The translations under genes and the position numbers were made by a program. This document shows positions 20,890 to 64,000 of a DNA stretch of 64,000 nucleotides, in pieces. The stretch comes from Albula goreensis. Lineage: Eukaryota; Chordata; Actinopteri; Albuliformes; Albulidae. The stretch covers positions 2,114,864 to 2,178,863 of the forward strand of contig CM040751.1 in the NCBI GenBank assembly GCA_022829145.1, written 5' to 3'. The notes beneath the pieces were generated by a model that made no database searches, had not been told where the DNA came from, and worked only from the letters and a program-made list of their open reading frames with translations. Every line of letters begins with the position of its first letter. The first letter of the stretch is position 1.

Positions 20890-23425
20890 AATTCTGAATT
20901 GCTAGTGGCTCTGGTCAAAGCAGGATCTTCAAGGTTTAAGCGATAATCACAGTTTGTGCTTTATACTGGAATAGCAGTAGCTGGCATCAGCCTCACTGTA
21001 GAATTATGGGAGATGTAGTCTTCATATCATTCTCTCAGTAACGCTGTTGTATTTTAATGAAGTATATCAAATTCTAATGGATGCCATCGCTCTCTCCATG
21101 AGTCAGTGCTGAGTTCCCATTGGGATGAATAATGCATGATGGGAAGTGCCTGTGGGCATGGGAGCAGGGCCTCAAATGCTGGGAACTTGGGAAATGTGCT
21201 ACAACGCCCCCTGCAGGTTTTTCCAGACATGTCATCAGAGAGTTATGTAAATAATGTAGGTGGACCAAGCCTCAATTTTTGAAATTTCAACCTTCTACTG
21301 ACCCATCTAAGAAATATTGAAATACTTCAATACAGGTTATTTTTTCTTGAAACACTGTTCAGAGATTTAACTGCAGTGAACATGTTGTTTTTGTCACGAA
21401 TGTCACAATGAATGTCACACAGACGTCTTTCCTAACGTAGGTTGTGCCCTTTGTCAGTGTTTGTAATGATTGACAATGATGATTGATGGTGGATATTTGA
21501 CCCTTTTGAAGTGAAACGTAAACTTTGGCCAGCCGTGTCATAACACCGTGTGCTGGCATGTTAACCCAGCGCTCTCTCATCTCTTTGGTCTCTGCCCCTT
21601 GTGTTTCACAGTAGCAGAATACAGCTTTAAAAAAGAACGTTACCATCAGCTGTTGATTTTGCTTAAACTGGACAGCTAGTTCACGAGGTAGACTGGAGGA
21701 GCTCTGAAAACACTATTCAATTTCTGACCTCTCACCTTTGCACTTACGAACTCAAGGTGTGACCTTTGGGGTCAAAGGTTGTGGTGCTTGACATCCCTGC
21801 CTCCCATTCTTTTTGGATCTGTTTTTTTAGTAGTTTTTCCATGCAGAGCAGAAAAGGCCTGGGGGCGACTCTGGCTGTGTTAATGCATTCAGCCGGCCTG
21901 TGCAGTGAGCGGGGTTAATCAGTAACTGTGCCCAGAAGGCATACGTCCCCTGAACACTGAAAAAGAAGAGTTCTCATTAACACTGCTTCACTAACGGGGG
22001 CACCCTGCTATAGGCTGGGGGAGGGGTCTGTGATCATGTTTCCCCCTCTTTAGGACCCATAGAACATACACAGAAGCCAGGGGCCACAGAAACCAATATG
22101 GCAGTTACAGCCTCCTGTCTGTCGACATTTACTATACTCCACTCTCAAGCCAGGATTTGAATCTGTGTGGATATGCTGCTTAGCTGTGACCAATCATGAT
22201 CTCGTGGAGGTGGGGCCCCCACCTGCCAGCCCCATAGGCCTGACCCCCTTTTCCCCCACTAATTAAAGTCAGACTGTAAAGTGAGGGCAGGCCTCTACAA
22301 CTGAGACCTACCACACAACGACAGAGGGCCGAACCCTCGTTACACTACACTGTCTGTGCCCTGCTGTGATTGGCCAGTTTCCTGAATCACTAATCACGTT
22401 CATCTGGTGGCTATTTGAAGTTATACATTTAAAGGGCAGTTAAACGGTTTTTTCATGGAAAAAAATGCAGGTTAATGGCTTTGAATGGACGTACCAGGTT
22501 CCAGACACACCGCCAGTTAAGATGGTCTGAAGTTTGTTCGTTCGTCAGCGTCTTTCCTCGGATTTCATTTTGATTCGCTTACACACCTGCTGATGTTGTC
22601 AGAGGATGGTCGTTTTCATGTGTTCAATGGTAACGGTGAGGGGAACCAGTGGCTACGTTCTCAGATATCCAAACCCGGCTGCTGTGTAAACGAAAACGTT
22701 GAGGGTCAATGAAACAGGCCCCAATTTGTGTCATTGTCAAACTTCTGGGTTGTCACCCAGCTGTCCCTTGCCATTTCAACCACCCCCCCCCCCCAACCCA
22801 CCAACCCGCCCAAAGGCAATCGCACCCTTACATTCCAACTTCTAAAATCAAGACAAATCCAATGCGAATTTTCACGCCTAAAAAAAGGAAGAAAATCAGA
22901 AGATGAGAAAAGACTAGAAACTGTTTTTGTGTTTTATAAATGTCCAATCACCATTTCGTTTTTTTTTCATTGTTTATTTTTCTTTATTATAATTATAATT
23001 ATGGTTATTATTAAGATATAAGAATGCTGTAGTATCTTAATGTATCATTCTTTTAAGTAGGCTTAGAACTTGCTTGTGAATACTAGATTGCAATGTAAAA
23101 CTGTCAAAAATTGAGAAAAAAGGAAAACAAAAACAGAAAAAAAATGAAAGTAACAGTCAAGGCCAAGGAAAAGGGCTCTTGTTTCTTTGTGTTTTATTTT
23201 TTTAATAGCAACTTATCACTGTGTGATATTTTGTACATCATGTATTCAAACAATTTCCTCTAACTTCAAGGGACAAGAGGCCCGCTTCTTATTTATTTCA
23301 TTTTAATTTTTGTAACGCATTCTAGCTCGTATCAGAAAGATATATTTTCCTTTTCCTCTTGTTTTGTTTACTTTGCGGGTCTTGTATCGTATGTCTTTAA
23401 GGAAGAAAAAATAGAAAAACCAATC

Positions 23426-23431
23426 AATAAA
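23426..23431 (+). terminator. Likely distal poly-A signal of strn4
   Basis: AATAAA in an AT-rich context, followed about 35 bases later by GT-rich sequence (GTTGAGTTGTTATTTGGTGT). This signal plus downstream GU-rich element is the classic vertebrate arrangement. Confidence 0.65.
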
Positions 23432-25547
23432 AAAGGTTTTGTACATAGAACTAAAAACTGTTGAGTTGTTATTTGGTGTCAAGTGTCGTAAAATGAACGC
23501 ATCTGGAAACAGTGTTGTACCTTTTTTAATAAGTCATTAATTAAGGAGAAGCTGTAATTATGTGGTTTCAATTTTGTGGATTTCACTCTACTAATGGGCC
23601 AAGGATTTACAAGAAAAATGACGGATAATACATCGTATTCTTTTACATTATAACCAATTCAATGCTGTTTCGAACGTGGACAACCATTTGATTGGTCAAT
23701 AAAACATTCCATTATTTTGAATCTGGCGCTCACCTTTTCTGCTGTACATGGAAGAGACATCATACCTTGTATGGACACATTGCAAGGTGAAGTTACCTAA
23801 ACGTACTTCTGTGATGACACAGAGCAGAGATGGGTAAAAATGTACACATCTAACTAACCATATTTGTGTATTAAGTAATTTCATTTAACTAAATTCATGA
23901 TAATTGGTGGTTGGTTCAGTCTGAAATGATATCCTTTACTTTCCGGGATGTCTGAATACGGGTTTAGATTAAAAAAAAAAAAAAACTGCTTCTACAGAAA
24001 GTTTGCATTTTTGTTTCACAAAATGCAAATTTCCCAAAATCAGCTTTTACCAAACAAAATGAAATTAGAACCTGATTGATTAGATAACAGTTAATAACCC
24101 TTAAAGTAAGCTACTATGACCTAAACGACCTACATGAAGCGGGGCCCTGCCGACAGTTCGGGAGCCACTGCTGTAATGCAATTACTCGCCACAAGAGGCA
24201 GTGCAGCATACAAATAGATGCGTTCTCTGCGTTCATCTTAGACCAAGTTCCCGGTCTAAGAGAGAAAGTGTAGTTTCTTCCGAGTAGCTACCCAGGAGAA
24301 TATGAAGATGCTTTATACGGCCCCCAAATTCGTACCGATCAGGAGAAAAAAGCGTTATGTTTGTATTAAACACATATTTAACATTTGAAGTGTATTGGCG
24401 TGTTCGCGTCCCGCTTCCTTAAGCCAACTCAGCGCATTTGTACTTAAATGGGGAAAATACACCACAGCTAACCACCATCGTGGTTAATTTCGAAGTTGTA
24501 CTGTTGCCAACTGTGAGGGAAATGCAGGTATCGTGTTCCCATGCGCGCCAATATCAAAATTATTGTATTTTTGTACGGTTGGTCACATCCCTCTACCCCT
24601 AAGTGCTGTGTTCCTATTTTCAACCCGCATATGAACGCCACATGAAAACATGGGTTACAAAACGCCAAAGAATGTAGTTCGCGGTAGTAAAGAAAACGTT
24701 TACAGTCCCCATGTCCGTTTCTTAAGTTTTAACTTACATAATATTGTGGTCAATTTCGTCAGAGGATATCTTAGTGAAGTTGAGTACGTTGTTTGAAACA
24801 TTTTCTTTTTATGCATGCATTCAAATACAGGGACTCAACCAAGGCCGTTCACGCCTTTGGCGAACTTGCTGCTTTTCCAAAAAAGTATTAGATTGTGGCT
24901 CTTTGTGAAACAACAATAAAGACCGCCAGTGACATTAAAAGCTGAATGTTTTTCCTGTGCGCTTCACGGTTGTAATCTGGTTTTTAATGAGCCACCGTTC
25001 ACTTTTCACAGAATTTTGGTCTGCCTGTAGTATTCCGCAAAATCCATTAGCTACAACTGAATTTAATTTATTTTGGCTTTGAACCTTAAGCCATTAGTTT
25101 TCCAGACACTTTTTATTTTGCGTGAAATGTCATATAGTTTTTTTTTTTTTTTTTTAATTATTATTATTGTTGTTCCTTAGCAACTAATTTCTTTGAATGA
25201 GTAATTATCAGGAAGCTATTGTTTTACTTTAAAACATTGTCCTCTGGGCAATTTGTAAGTCTAGTGTCAGGATTTTGGGCAGCCATATTTCTCACAGAAA
25301 ACAGTGCTGTTTTTACAAAGCCCATATCCCCTAATCTGCACCCTATTTTGAGCAGAATGTGGAGAATGATTGAGAATTAGTGCCTTGGTGGTGACTACAT
25401 CACTCCAAACACACAGTACTTTGTCACTGGGAGGAGTCTGGACGTCCATACACTGTAATTCTACCCACATGCACACTCACACACACAAACAGTACTCTGT
25501 GACTCTGTGAGGAGAATGCGTGGTCACACACTGTAGTGCGTGCCCGA

Positions 25548-25571
25548 GGGAGGGGGGTGGGAGTGGGGGGG
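25548..25571 (+). promoter_or_regulatory. G-quadruplex-type motif upstream of prkd2
   Basis: Four or more runs of three to seven G separated by one to three bases (GGG-A-GGGGGG-T-GGG-AGT-GGGGGGG) fit the usual G4 pattern. It lies about 600 bases upstream of the presumed prkd2 transcription start. Confidence 0.6.
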
Positions 25572-25787
25572 CTTGAGACTGTTTTGTGGGAGTTCTGGTG
25601 GCCCGGTGTGAGCTGCAGAAGCTGAGAGAAAGGGAGGGAGGAGGGAAGTGTGGGTCTAGGCAAAGATGAGGGAGAGGGAGAAACAGGGATTTGTCATGAC
25701 CGCCCCCAGGCAGAGAGAGGACAGCAGGCCCTGTTTGGAGTGAGAACGCAAAGGGAAATAAACAAGACAATTTGCTTGTGTGCAAGC

Positions 25788-25810
25788 GCACACACACACA
25801 CACACACACA
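25788..25810. repeat. (CA)n microsatellite
   Basis: Short CA tract upstream of prkd2; another lies at 25997-26013. Confidence 0.9.
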
Positions 25811-26079
25811 AAGGCAGGGAAGGAGGAGGGGGTGGAGACAAGGTTGGGAGATGGAGGGGGTGGGAGTGGCTGAAATATTTTTATTTGTCCAATTGGGTAA
25901 AAGACCTGTCAATCACACAACTTCCTCCTTAGGTCTGGCAAAGTTGAGAGAGTAAAGCGCTGGAGACAGAGCAGAGGGAGGGATCCTCTGACAAGCACAC
26001 ACACACACACACATACATAGAGAGACACACACAACCAGAAACTGAAACAGAGCTCGACTTGTAAAGCAAGCCCGACCAG

Positions 26080-26080
<1 letters not shown>

Positions 26081-26118
<38 letters not shown>
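26081..26118. repeat. (CT)19 tract at the prkd2 promoter
   Basis: A perfect CT run just upstream of the presumed transcription start. Polypyrimidine/GA tracts of this kind bind GAGA-type or CT-element factors in many promoters; a role here is inference. Confidence 0.95.
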
Positions 26119-26120
<2 letters not shown>

Positions 26121-26150
26121 AACTCTCACAGTTTCCTGCTTCACAAGGAG

Positions 26151-26159
26151 GCCATTTTG
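26151..26159 (+). promoter_or_regulatory. YY1-type site near the prkd2 transcription start
   Basis: GCCATTTTG fits the YY1 consensus GCCATNTTN, which in vertebrate promoters often sits just downstream of the transcription start. Its place after the CT tract and 560 bases before the ATG suggests transcription begins close by. Confidence 0.45.
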
Positions 26160-26580
26160 TACCGACTGCAGTCTGGGACAGTTTACTTTTCTTCCTTGCA
26201 TTTTTTTTTGTTTTTTTCTACATCCCTTTTGTTGAGTGGTCGTAGACTTCGTTTGGACTTTCTGCACCCCAGAGCAGCTCCCTCCTGGACCAGTGGTGAG
26301 ACTGAATTTCTGTGTTTGCCAGTAGCCCTTCTCACCTCTCCTGCTGTTGATTTTGAAGAAAGAAGAGAAGCAGGTATCTTATAGGAGGAGCAGCAGGGTT
26401 TGTTTTTCCACCCCCGTTGAGGTTGGGGACAACGCAGAGGACAGAGGAAGCAGGGCCAGTGGGGAGGGGGATGCTTGTCCCAGAGTGTGCTGTGCCTCGG
26501 ATTCAGCCCAGCCTCACACACTTCCCCAGCCAGTAGCTCCCGTGCCACCCCCACCCTCTCCTGCTGCTCCAGGCTGCAGG

Positions 26581-26719
26581 ATGGCCAATGCTAGCCCCTG
26601 CCTGCCCTCGGGCCCCCTCTCCCAGGTGTTCTTCCCTCAGACAGGCCCCTCTCCTCCGGGGTCAGTTATAGTCCAGCAGGGGACCCCCATCGCCTCGGCC
26701 GCGGCCCCCTGGCGCCGCC
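26581..26719 (+). other. Upstream ATG in +1 frame overlapping the prkd2 start
   Basis: The ATG at 26581 has a strong context (A at -3, G at +4) and opens a frame reading MANASPCLPSGPLSQVFFPQ that continues past the prkd2 ATG to 27081. It is either an overlapping upstream ORF or the true N-terminus of prkd2 separated by a one-base homopolymer error: removing one C from the CCCCC at 26705-26709 would join it to the prkd2 frame. An in-frame TAG at 26669 blocks simple extension of the prkd2 frame. Confidence 0.5.
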
Positions 26720-59410
<32,691 letters not shown>

Positions 59411-59433
59411 ACGGCGAGGGACTCCCAGCCCGC

Positions 59434-59480
59434 GGGGAGGGGGCGGGGGTGGCACAGGGAGCGGGGGGACAGGGGGAGGG
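59434..59480 (+). promoter_or_regulatory. G-rich cluster with G-quadruplex potential just after the prkd2 stop
   Basis: At least six G runs of three to six (GGGG, GGGGG, GGGGG, GGG, GGGGGG, GGGGG, GGG) with short spacers begin 24 bases after the TAA, on the mRNA-sense strand. The pattern meets the usual RNA G4 rule. Confidence 0.65.
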
Positions 59481-60622
59481 ATTTTTGGTTTGGCAGTTGC
59501 ATGGCCATCCCTCCGACCTGTTAGTCCGACATTCCCTTTGAAACGCCTTCGCTTCAGCCCCTCCTACCCCCTCCCTGCCTCTTACAGAGTAGCCTAGTTC
59601 ACTGAATTTTGAAGTAGGGGGAGATAACCCCCAGGCCAAGCCAGAGTGGGGTGCTACGTGGTGGCAGAGGTGGGATCGATGTGCAGAAACCGACAGACGG
59701 CCTGCAGTGTGTGCTCACTGCGTTTGAAGTCCAAGCCAGCGTTCACCTGAGCGCTGACCTCACTCATCCAGTCTGCCGGCTAGTGGATACATCTGCTGTA
59801 GTGAAGGAAGACCAACAAAGACCATAAGAGACTGAATGACCCTAATAGGATCCATTAATGTACCCTTATATTCCTCTCTCACAGCCTCATGGGATATGAA
59901 GCATGTTTGCGTGGACACTGTGGACGGTGGTGGTCAGTGAGTGACCCAGATCTGACTGAGATTTTGGAATTCTATTCTTGGTGCTTTTTGGGTAAACACA
60001 AGAATGACTTATCTTGGTGTACCCTGAGCACCCCTCAGTCATTAGCCAACTGCTGACCTTCAGAGGCGGGTGGATGGTAGTAGAGCGAAATGATTGGACT
60101 GCTGAGGAAATGGCAGCACCGTTAGAGTTTGCTGGGGGTTTTTTTTTCATAATGTGGCATTACGAGGGTATATCATCCATTAAAAGTGTCTAATTAAGAA
60201 CGATCAATCGCTTGTCACGATGTGGGGCAGCTGTTACGGCCAGGATGAAAGCCGGCCGACACAGTGGGTCCCTAGGACCGAACCTGAGAACCCCGGAATA
60301 AGAGAACCCCGCCAGAGGACTGACGCGACACTGATCGATTGGTTTACGGTTCTGTCCCTTCTGTTTTTCCTGATATCGACGAATTAACTGACACTGCCAT
60401 TTAGCTGCAAGGGCTTCTACTAACTGCTAGAACTTCAGAAGACCGACTCAACAACCTGAGGGCTCGATCGCTGGCAATATGGAACGCAGCAAAGAGACAG
60501 CTCCCGATGAGGATGTATGTCAACAGCATTGACATCCATATGTCCTAAATCCCCTTTGCATTAAATATTGACAGTCAAAACCAGGACCTACCCTGCCTCT
60601 CACTCTCCTCTGCACTGAGAAG

Positions 60623-60628
60623 AATAAA
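60623..60628 (+). terminator. Likely prkd2 poly-A signal
   Basis: AATAAA in GAAGAATAAAGTTAGC, about 1.2 kb after the stop codon. An AT-rich stretch follows. Confidence 0.6.
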
Positions 60629-62264
60629 GTTAGCTTAATTATATTTGTTACTAATGGTGCACCTATGCTGCTTACTGGTATCAGTACCCAACCGGTACAG
60701 CCCCTTGATGTCCAGTACCATAATTAGAGTCTTACATGTATGAGTACTGTACGTACATATGTAGGACTGTAGTCTGCATGCAGGTTCCATAACAAGAACA
60801 TCACAGCAGACGTGCACAGTGCAAACGTATTGACAGTGTGGTGGTATTTCGATTGGCCTGGATGTCAAAACAGTGAACTAATGTGTGTTCAACTCCAGAG
60901 TTTTAAGGGGTGGTACAATTCCCAAAGACATCGACCCCCACCCCTTGTTAGTAAAATACCGGTACCCAGTATCAGCTGACTGTTATTACGATTTCAGTGT
61001 CAGTGACGGTCTTGAAAACTGGTGTTGGTGTACCCATATTTTTATTTTAACATGCTCTGTAATGTTCAGAAGCACATTCTACATTCCCATTTGCATTTGA
61101 CAGTCTTCATAAGCTTTCTGCAAAGGAGAAGAATTGAACTTGAATAGATGGAATCTGCTTGGACTGGTTTTTGTACAGTCAGTACAACTCAGCCCATGCC
61201 TGAAGGCAGGCCCTGTGGAGATCAGCCTTAAGCTGGACAGTCACCTGGATTTACCGTTTAAACTGGGGATTTTTTAGGTTGTGTGTGGGAATTCGGCTTG
61301 CTATTGCCCTCCTGAACAGCAGGGGTCAGCGTTGCACATGAACATAATGAGAAAAGGCATGTCTTGTCATGTGTCCCTCTACGGTGGAGCTTCTGATGGA
61401 CAGCTACACAATCAGCTCAAGAGGAAGGGATGGCCAACTAGTGCTCCTAGTGCAGTAGGACATTGGTATGAGTCTAACAAGTCAACCAATCACGTGCCCT
61501 TGTGAAACAGGTTGCATAGTAAACATAACTAATGAGAATTATTTTGTATGGGTAATACATAAGTGTATGTAGTGTATGTTTTGGGAATGTATGACTATAT
61601 GGAAGATCGTAGCATGCTAATACAGTATCATGTTGTACAAATTTTGGTGATGCGTGTCTCTTATTATAATGTTCTAGGAGATTTGAATTTGTACACCACA
61701 TTTTCCTCCTCACATTTCTCTTGCTGTTCTGCTGAATCTGCTCTTCTGTATTTCCATGGCCACAAGTGTAGGCTAGTAAGCCAAAACGTTCTGGTGTAGT
61801 GTGCTAAACCAGGTCCTTTTAGGATAAAGTTTTAGGACGGATGAAGGGGACTGTGATGTGCTGAAGGCGTGACACGGAGAGAAAAGCTGCACGGGTCGCT
61901 GGGACGCCCTCCAGCAGGTGAGGCGCGGAGACTGTGCTGCAGCCGGCTGACGGCAGGCAGTCTGCTCCATAACACTTTATTTTCACTGTTTTTTTTCAAA
62001 GCTGCACTCGGCTTTCCACTTTGTTCCCCTGAGCCCTAGACATCATACTTAACTAGAAGGAGAATAAGAGCTGTCTCACAATGAAAAGGTATTGATCCTT
62101 TGACTTAGAGAGGGTGAGAGACTGTTTTTGTGCTGCCCCCGCAGCTGGTGGAAAATAATAAAGCTGTTTGCGGAACTCAATTCAGCGTTCATTCACACAC
62201 CAATCCTGGGAGGACAGGTGCTGATCAAAGAGAAGGACTGGGGAGTGTGTTTGCAAAAGCTTGA

Positions 62265-62515
62265 GTGTGTGAGTGATTGTGAGTGTGTGCGTATATGTGT
62301 GCATGCATGCAAAGATTTGTGTTGTTGCTTGAGTGTGTGTGTCTCGGCGCACAGGTTTGTATTTGCTCCAGCGTGTATGTGTGTGTGTGCATGCACAGAT
62401 TCGTATTTTCTTGAGTGTGCATGTGTGTTTGCACAGATTTCTACTTGTTCGAGTGAGTTCGTCTTTGCATGTGTGTGTTTTTATCTGTTTGTGTGTGTGC
62501 GTGTGTGTGTGTATG
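62265..62515. repeat. TG-rich repeat with CATGCACAGATT units
   Basis: TG-rich units containing GCATGCACAGATTCGTATTT-like phrases, spaced about 60-70 bases, repeat three to four times downstream of prkd2. Confidence 0.85.
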
Positions 62516-62975
62516 TGGCTTTGAAGTGAAAGGTTTTTCTCATCTTCAAATTATTATTCATGTTGGGCCCTGGACTTAAAGATCAATGATTTGAATACTA
62601 CTTTGTTCAAAATAAGTAATGTTTTATGCATTGGCGATTAGCCGTGATGATTTTATGCATGGTAAATAAGGTCCAGGATCCGACAAGATCTAGAGTCTCC
62701 CTTCAGGTTAATGGGAGCCCTTAGGCACTGAATAATGACTGAAAAAAATGTGGAGTGTTTCATAAGCTCACAGCTCAAAGTGCACTGAACAGAAATGAAT
62801 ACTGTTCTTCTGCATGGCCTCGGAGTGGATGCAGACAGACAGACTCCACCCTTTGGCCCTCATGGGTAATGAATGTTGCTAGGACGATAATGCAACGTGA
62901 TTTTAGACAGACTGAAAAAAGACATTGGGCAGGTCATCAGGAGATGAGATAAGAAAGAAGAGGGTGTGCTGTGCC

Positions 62976-63155
62976 CCCCCCCACACACACACACACACCT
63001 AAGGTCTCACTCACACACACCCAAACTCTCACACACACGCTCACACAAATGCTCACATACAAGCACTGACACATGCACAACTCTCAAACACACACTCATG
63101 CACACTCACACACTCGAGTGCACAAACTGCCACACGCAAAACACACACACGGATG
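62976..63155. repeat. CA-rich repeat
   Basis: A CA run followed by CTCACACACAC-type units, downstream of prkd2. Confidence 0.93.
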
Positions 63156-63230
63156 ATGATGTTGAAGTGGAGAGTGCAATAATTCCCATCATGCATTTGT
63201 GAACACAGACTAAGTTTTGCTCACACATTC

Positions 63231-63390
63231 AGGCATTCAGCAGATGGCCACTCACAAAGTTTCTTATGTACCCAGCTTAATATTTCCCTGGAGAAATTAA
63301 GGTTAAGCACTTTGCTTGTATAGAACAGGAATGCCCAGCTTTGGATTCAAACCTGCAGTCTCTTAGTTAACAGCCATAGCCACTCTGGTG
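63231..63390 (-). mobile_element. Old tRNA-derived SINE, minus strand
   Basis: On the minus strand the head carries a B-box-like GGTTTGAATCC (complement of 63341-63351) preceded by a tRNA-like GAGTGGCTATGGCTGTTAAC. The body matches the TTAAGCACTTTGC...GAACAGG region of fish SINEs, and the 5' plus-strand edge (GCATTCAGCAGATGGCC) is the complement of the usual tail. It is diverged and lacks a clear TAATG end. Confidence 0.7.
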
Positions 63391-64000
63391 TCTACTCTGT
63401 CTAAGTAACTGGCGAGAGAAAGAATATAAACCCCAAAAAGGAACAAAAGCTCCCACACCCGTAACTCTGCGCTGCAACTGCAGCAGAAACCATGGCAACC
63501 ACAGAGGGTGCACAGCAACGAAAACACCTGTTGCCGTTGTAGATCCTTGAATGATGGCATTTTCGTGGTGCGGGTGAGAGTGGAGGTGGTGGCAGAGGAG
63601 GATGGAGATGTCTTTGGTGGCGAAAGACAGGTCATGAATTACAAACAGGCAAAGAGGTCACAGGAGCCAGGAGGCGGGCTCTCTGAGTTTGGTCACACCT
63701 CCATGAGGGGCACAGCCAATGAGCCGCCGGAACCATGTAACAGATAGTGGGTTAGCGCACGCCTCCACCATGTGCGTACTAATTCCCTGTCAGGAATGCC
63801 AGTTTGGTGGATCTTTGTGACGATGCGTTCTCATGAAATGGAGGAAAGAGGAAGTGAAAAAAATAGACTTCTCGTTTTTATCTTCAGTAGCCTGTGGCTG
63901 AACAGTTTCCACAGATATTTGTTTTCCAAGCAACAACACAGCTGAGATTTTTTTAATATATATTATCTGAGCAGCTAGGCCATGCTATCCAGTTGGCTTA

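Larger units (their letters stand above)
18793..23450 (+). other. strn4: Probable strn4 3' UTR, about 4.7 kb
   Basis: No gene is visible between the strn4 stop and a strong poly-A site. The stretch has TG/CA microsatellites (18840-19310), a poly-A run with AATAAA at 19995, a 32 bp tandem repeat at 20763, and a markedly AT-rich end (22900-23450) typical of a long vertebrate 3' UTR. The full extent is an inference; a shorter transcript ending near 20020 is possible. Confidence 0.55.
23451..26150. other. Intergenic stretch between strn4 and prkd2
   Basis: About 2.7 kb with no open frame that resembles a protein. The first part is AT-rich unique sequence. From about 25400 it becomes GA/CA-rich and carries a G-quadruplex-like motif and simple repeats next to the prkd2 promoter. 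Confidence 0.75.
59411..60650 (+). other. prkd2: prkd2 3' UTR
   Basis: Non-coding sequence between the stop codon and a poly-A signal. The first 70 bases are extremely G-rich. The rest is unremarkable unique sequence. Confidence 0.7.
60651..64000. other. Downstream intergenic sequence; no gene recognised
   Basis: Open frames here are short and resemble no known protein. The stretch holds TG- and CA-rich simple repeats and one old SINE. In human the next gene beyond PRKD2 is DACT3, but no dact3 exon is visible before the window ends. Confidence 0.7.

Noticed and set aside
63363..63747. Possible coding exon near the window end (both strands open)
   Set aside because: No family resemblance; part overlaps an old SINE, and there is no convincing splice pair or dact3-like sequence.

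Overview
The window is vertebrate nuclear DNA and almost certainly from a ray-finned (teleost) fish. It has two large split genes with GT-AG introns, dense CA/TG microsatellites and minisatellites, and tRNA-derived SINEs with the fish-type tail (GTCGCTCTGGATAAGAGCG followed by TAATG repeats). I cannot name the species. There is no bacterial, plasmid or phage content, and no CRISPR array, operon or rRNA.

Layout. 1-2075: upstream/promoter DNA with no gene recognised. 2076-18792: strn4 (striatin-4/zinedin), plus strand, 17 coding exons, 763 codons, every junction in phase. 18793 to about 23450: probable long 3' UTR of strn4, ending at an AATAAA at 23426. About 23450-26150: intergenic DNA and the prkd2 promoter side, with a G-quadruplex-like motif and a (CT)19 tract. 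26720-59410: prkd2 (protein kinase D2), plus strand, 18 coding exons, with a 20.4 kb first intron full of simple repeats. 59411 to about 60650: prkd2 3' UTR. 60650-64000: non-coding, with simple repeats and an old minus-strand SINE.

The proteins were identified by reading exons against family knowledge. Striatin-4 shows the aromatic N-terminal motif, coiled coil, acidic middle and C-terminal WD40 propeller. PKD2 shows the N-terminal ubiquitin-like fold, two C1 zinc fingers, a PH domain, a CAMK-type kinase and a PDZ-type C-terminus. The two genes lie head to tail, as STRN4 and PRKD2 do in human. Striatin and PKD genes are also linked in the other two vertebrate paralogous regions (STRN/PRKD3 and STRN3/PRKD1), so this is an ancient paired locus. 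The proteins act in different systems: a PP2A/STRIPAK scaffold and a diacylglycerol-regulated kinase.

The most notable observations are: a one-base loss in the kinase activation-loop exon of prkd2 that breaks the frame; a possible second homopolymer indel, or an overlapping upstream ORF, at the prkd2 start; an in-frame 39 bp duplication adding phosphorylatable repeats between the C1 domains; an expanded Ser/Pro/Thr loop in the PH domain; a GC-AG intron; a G-rich cluster just after the prkd2 stop; a pogo/Tigger-like MITE; a 208 bp higher-order TG repeat; several minisatellites close to splice sites; and a weak hammerhead-ribozyme-like core in prkd2 intron 1. I found no wholly new system.
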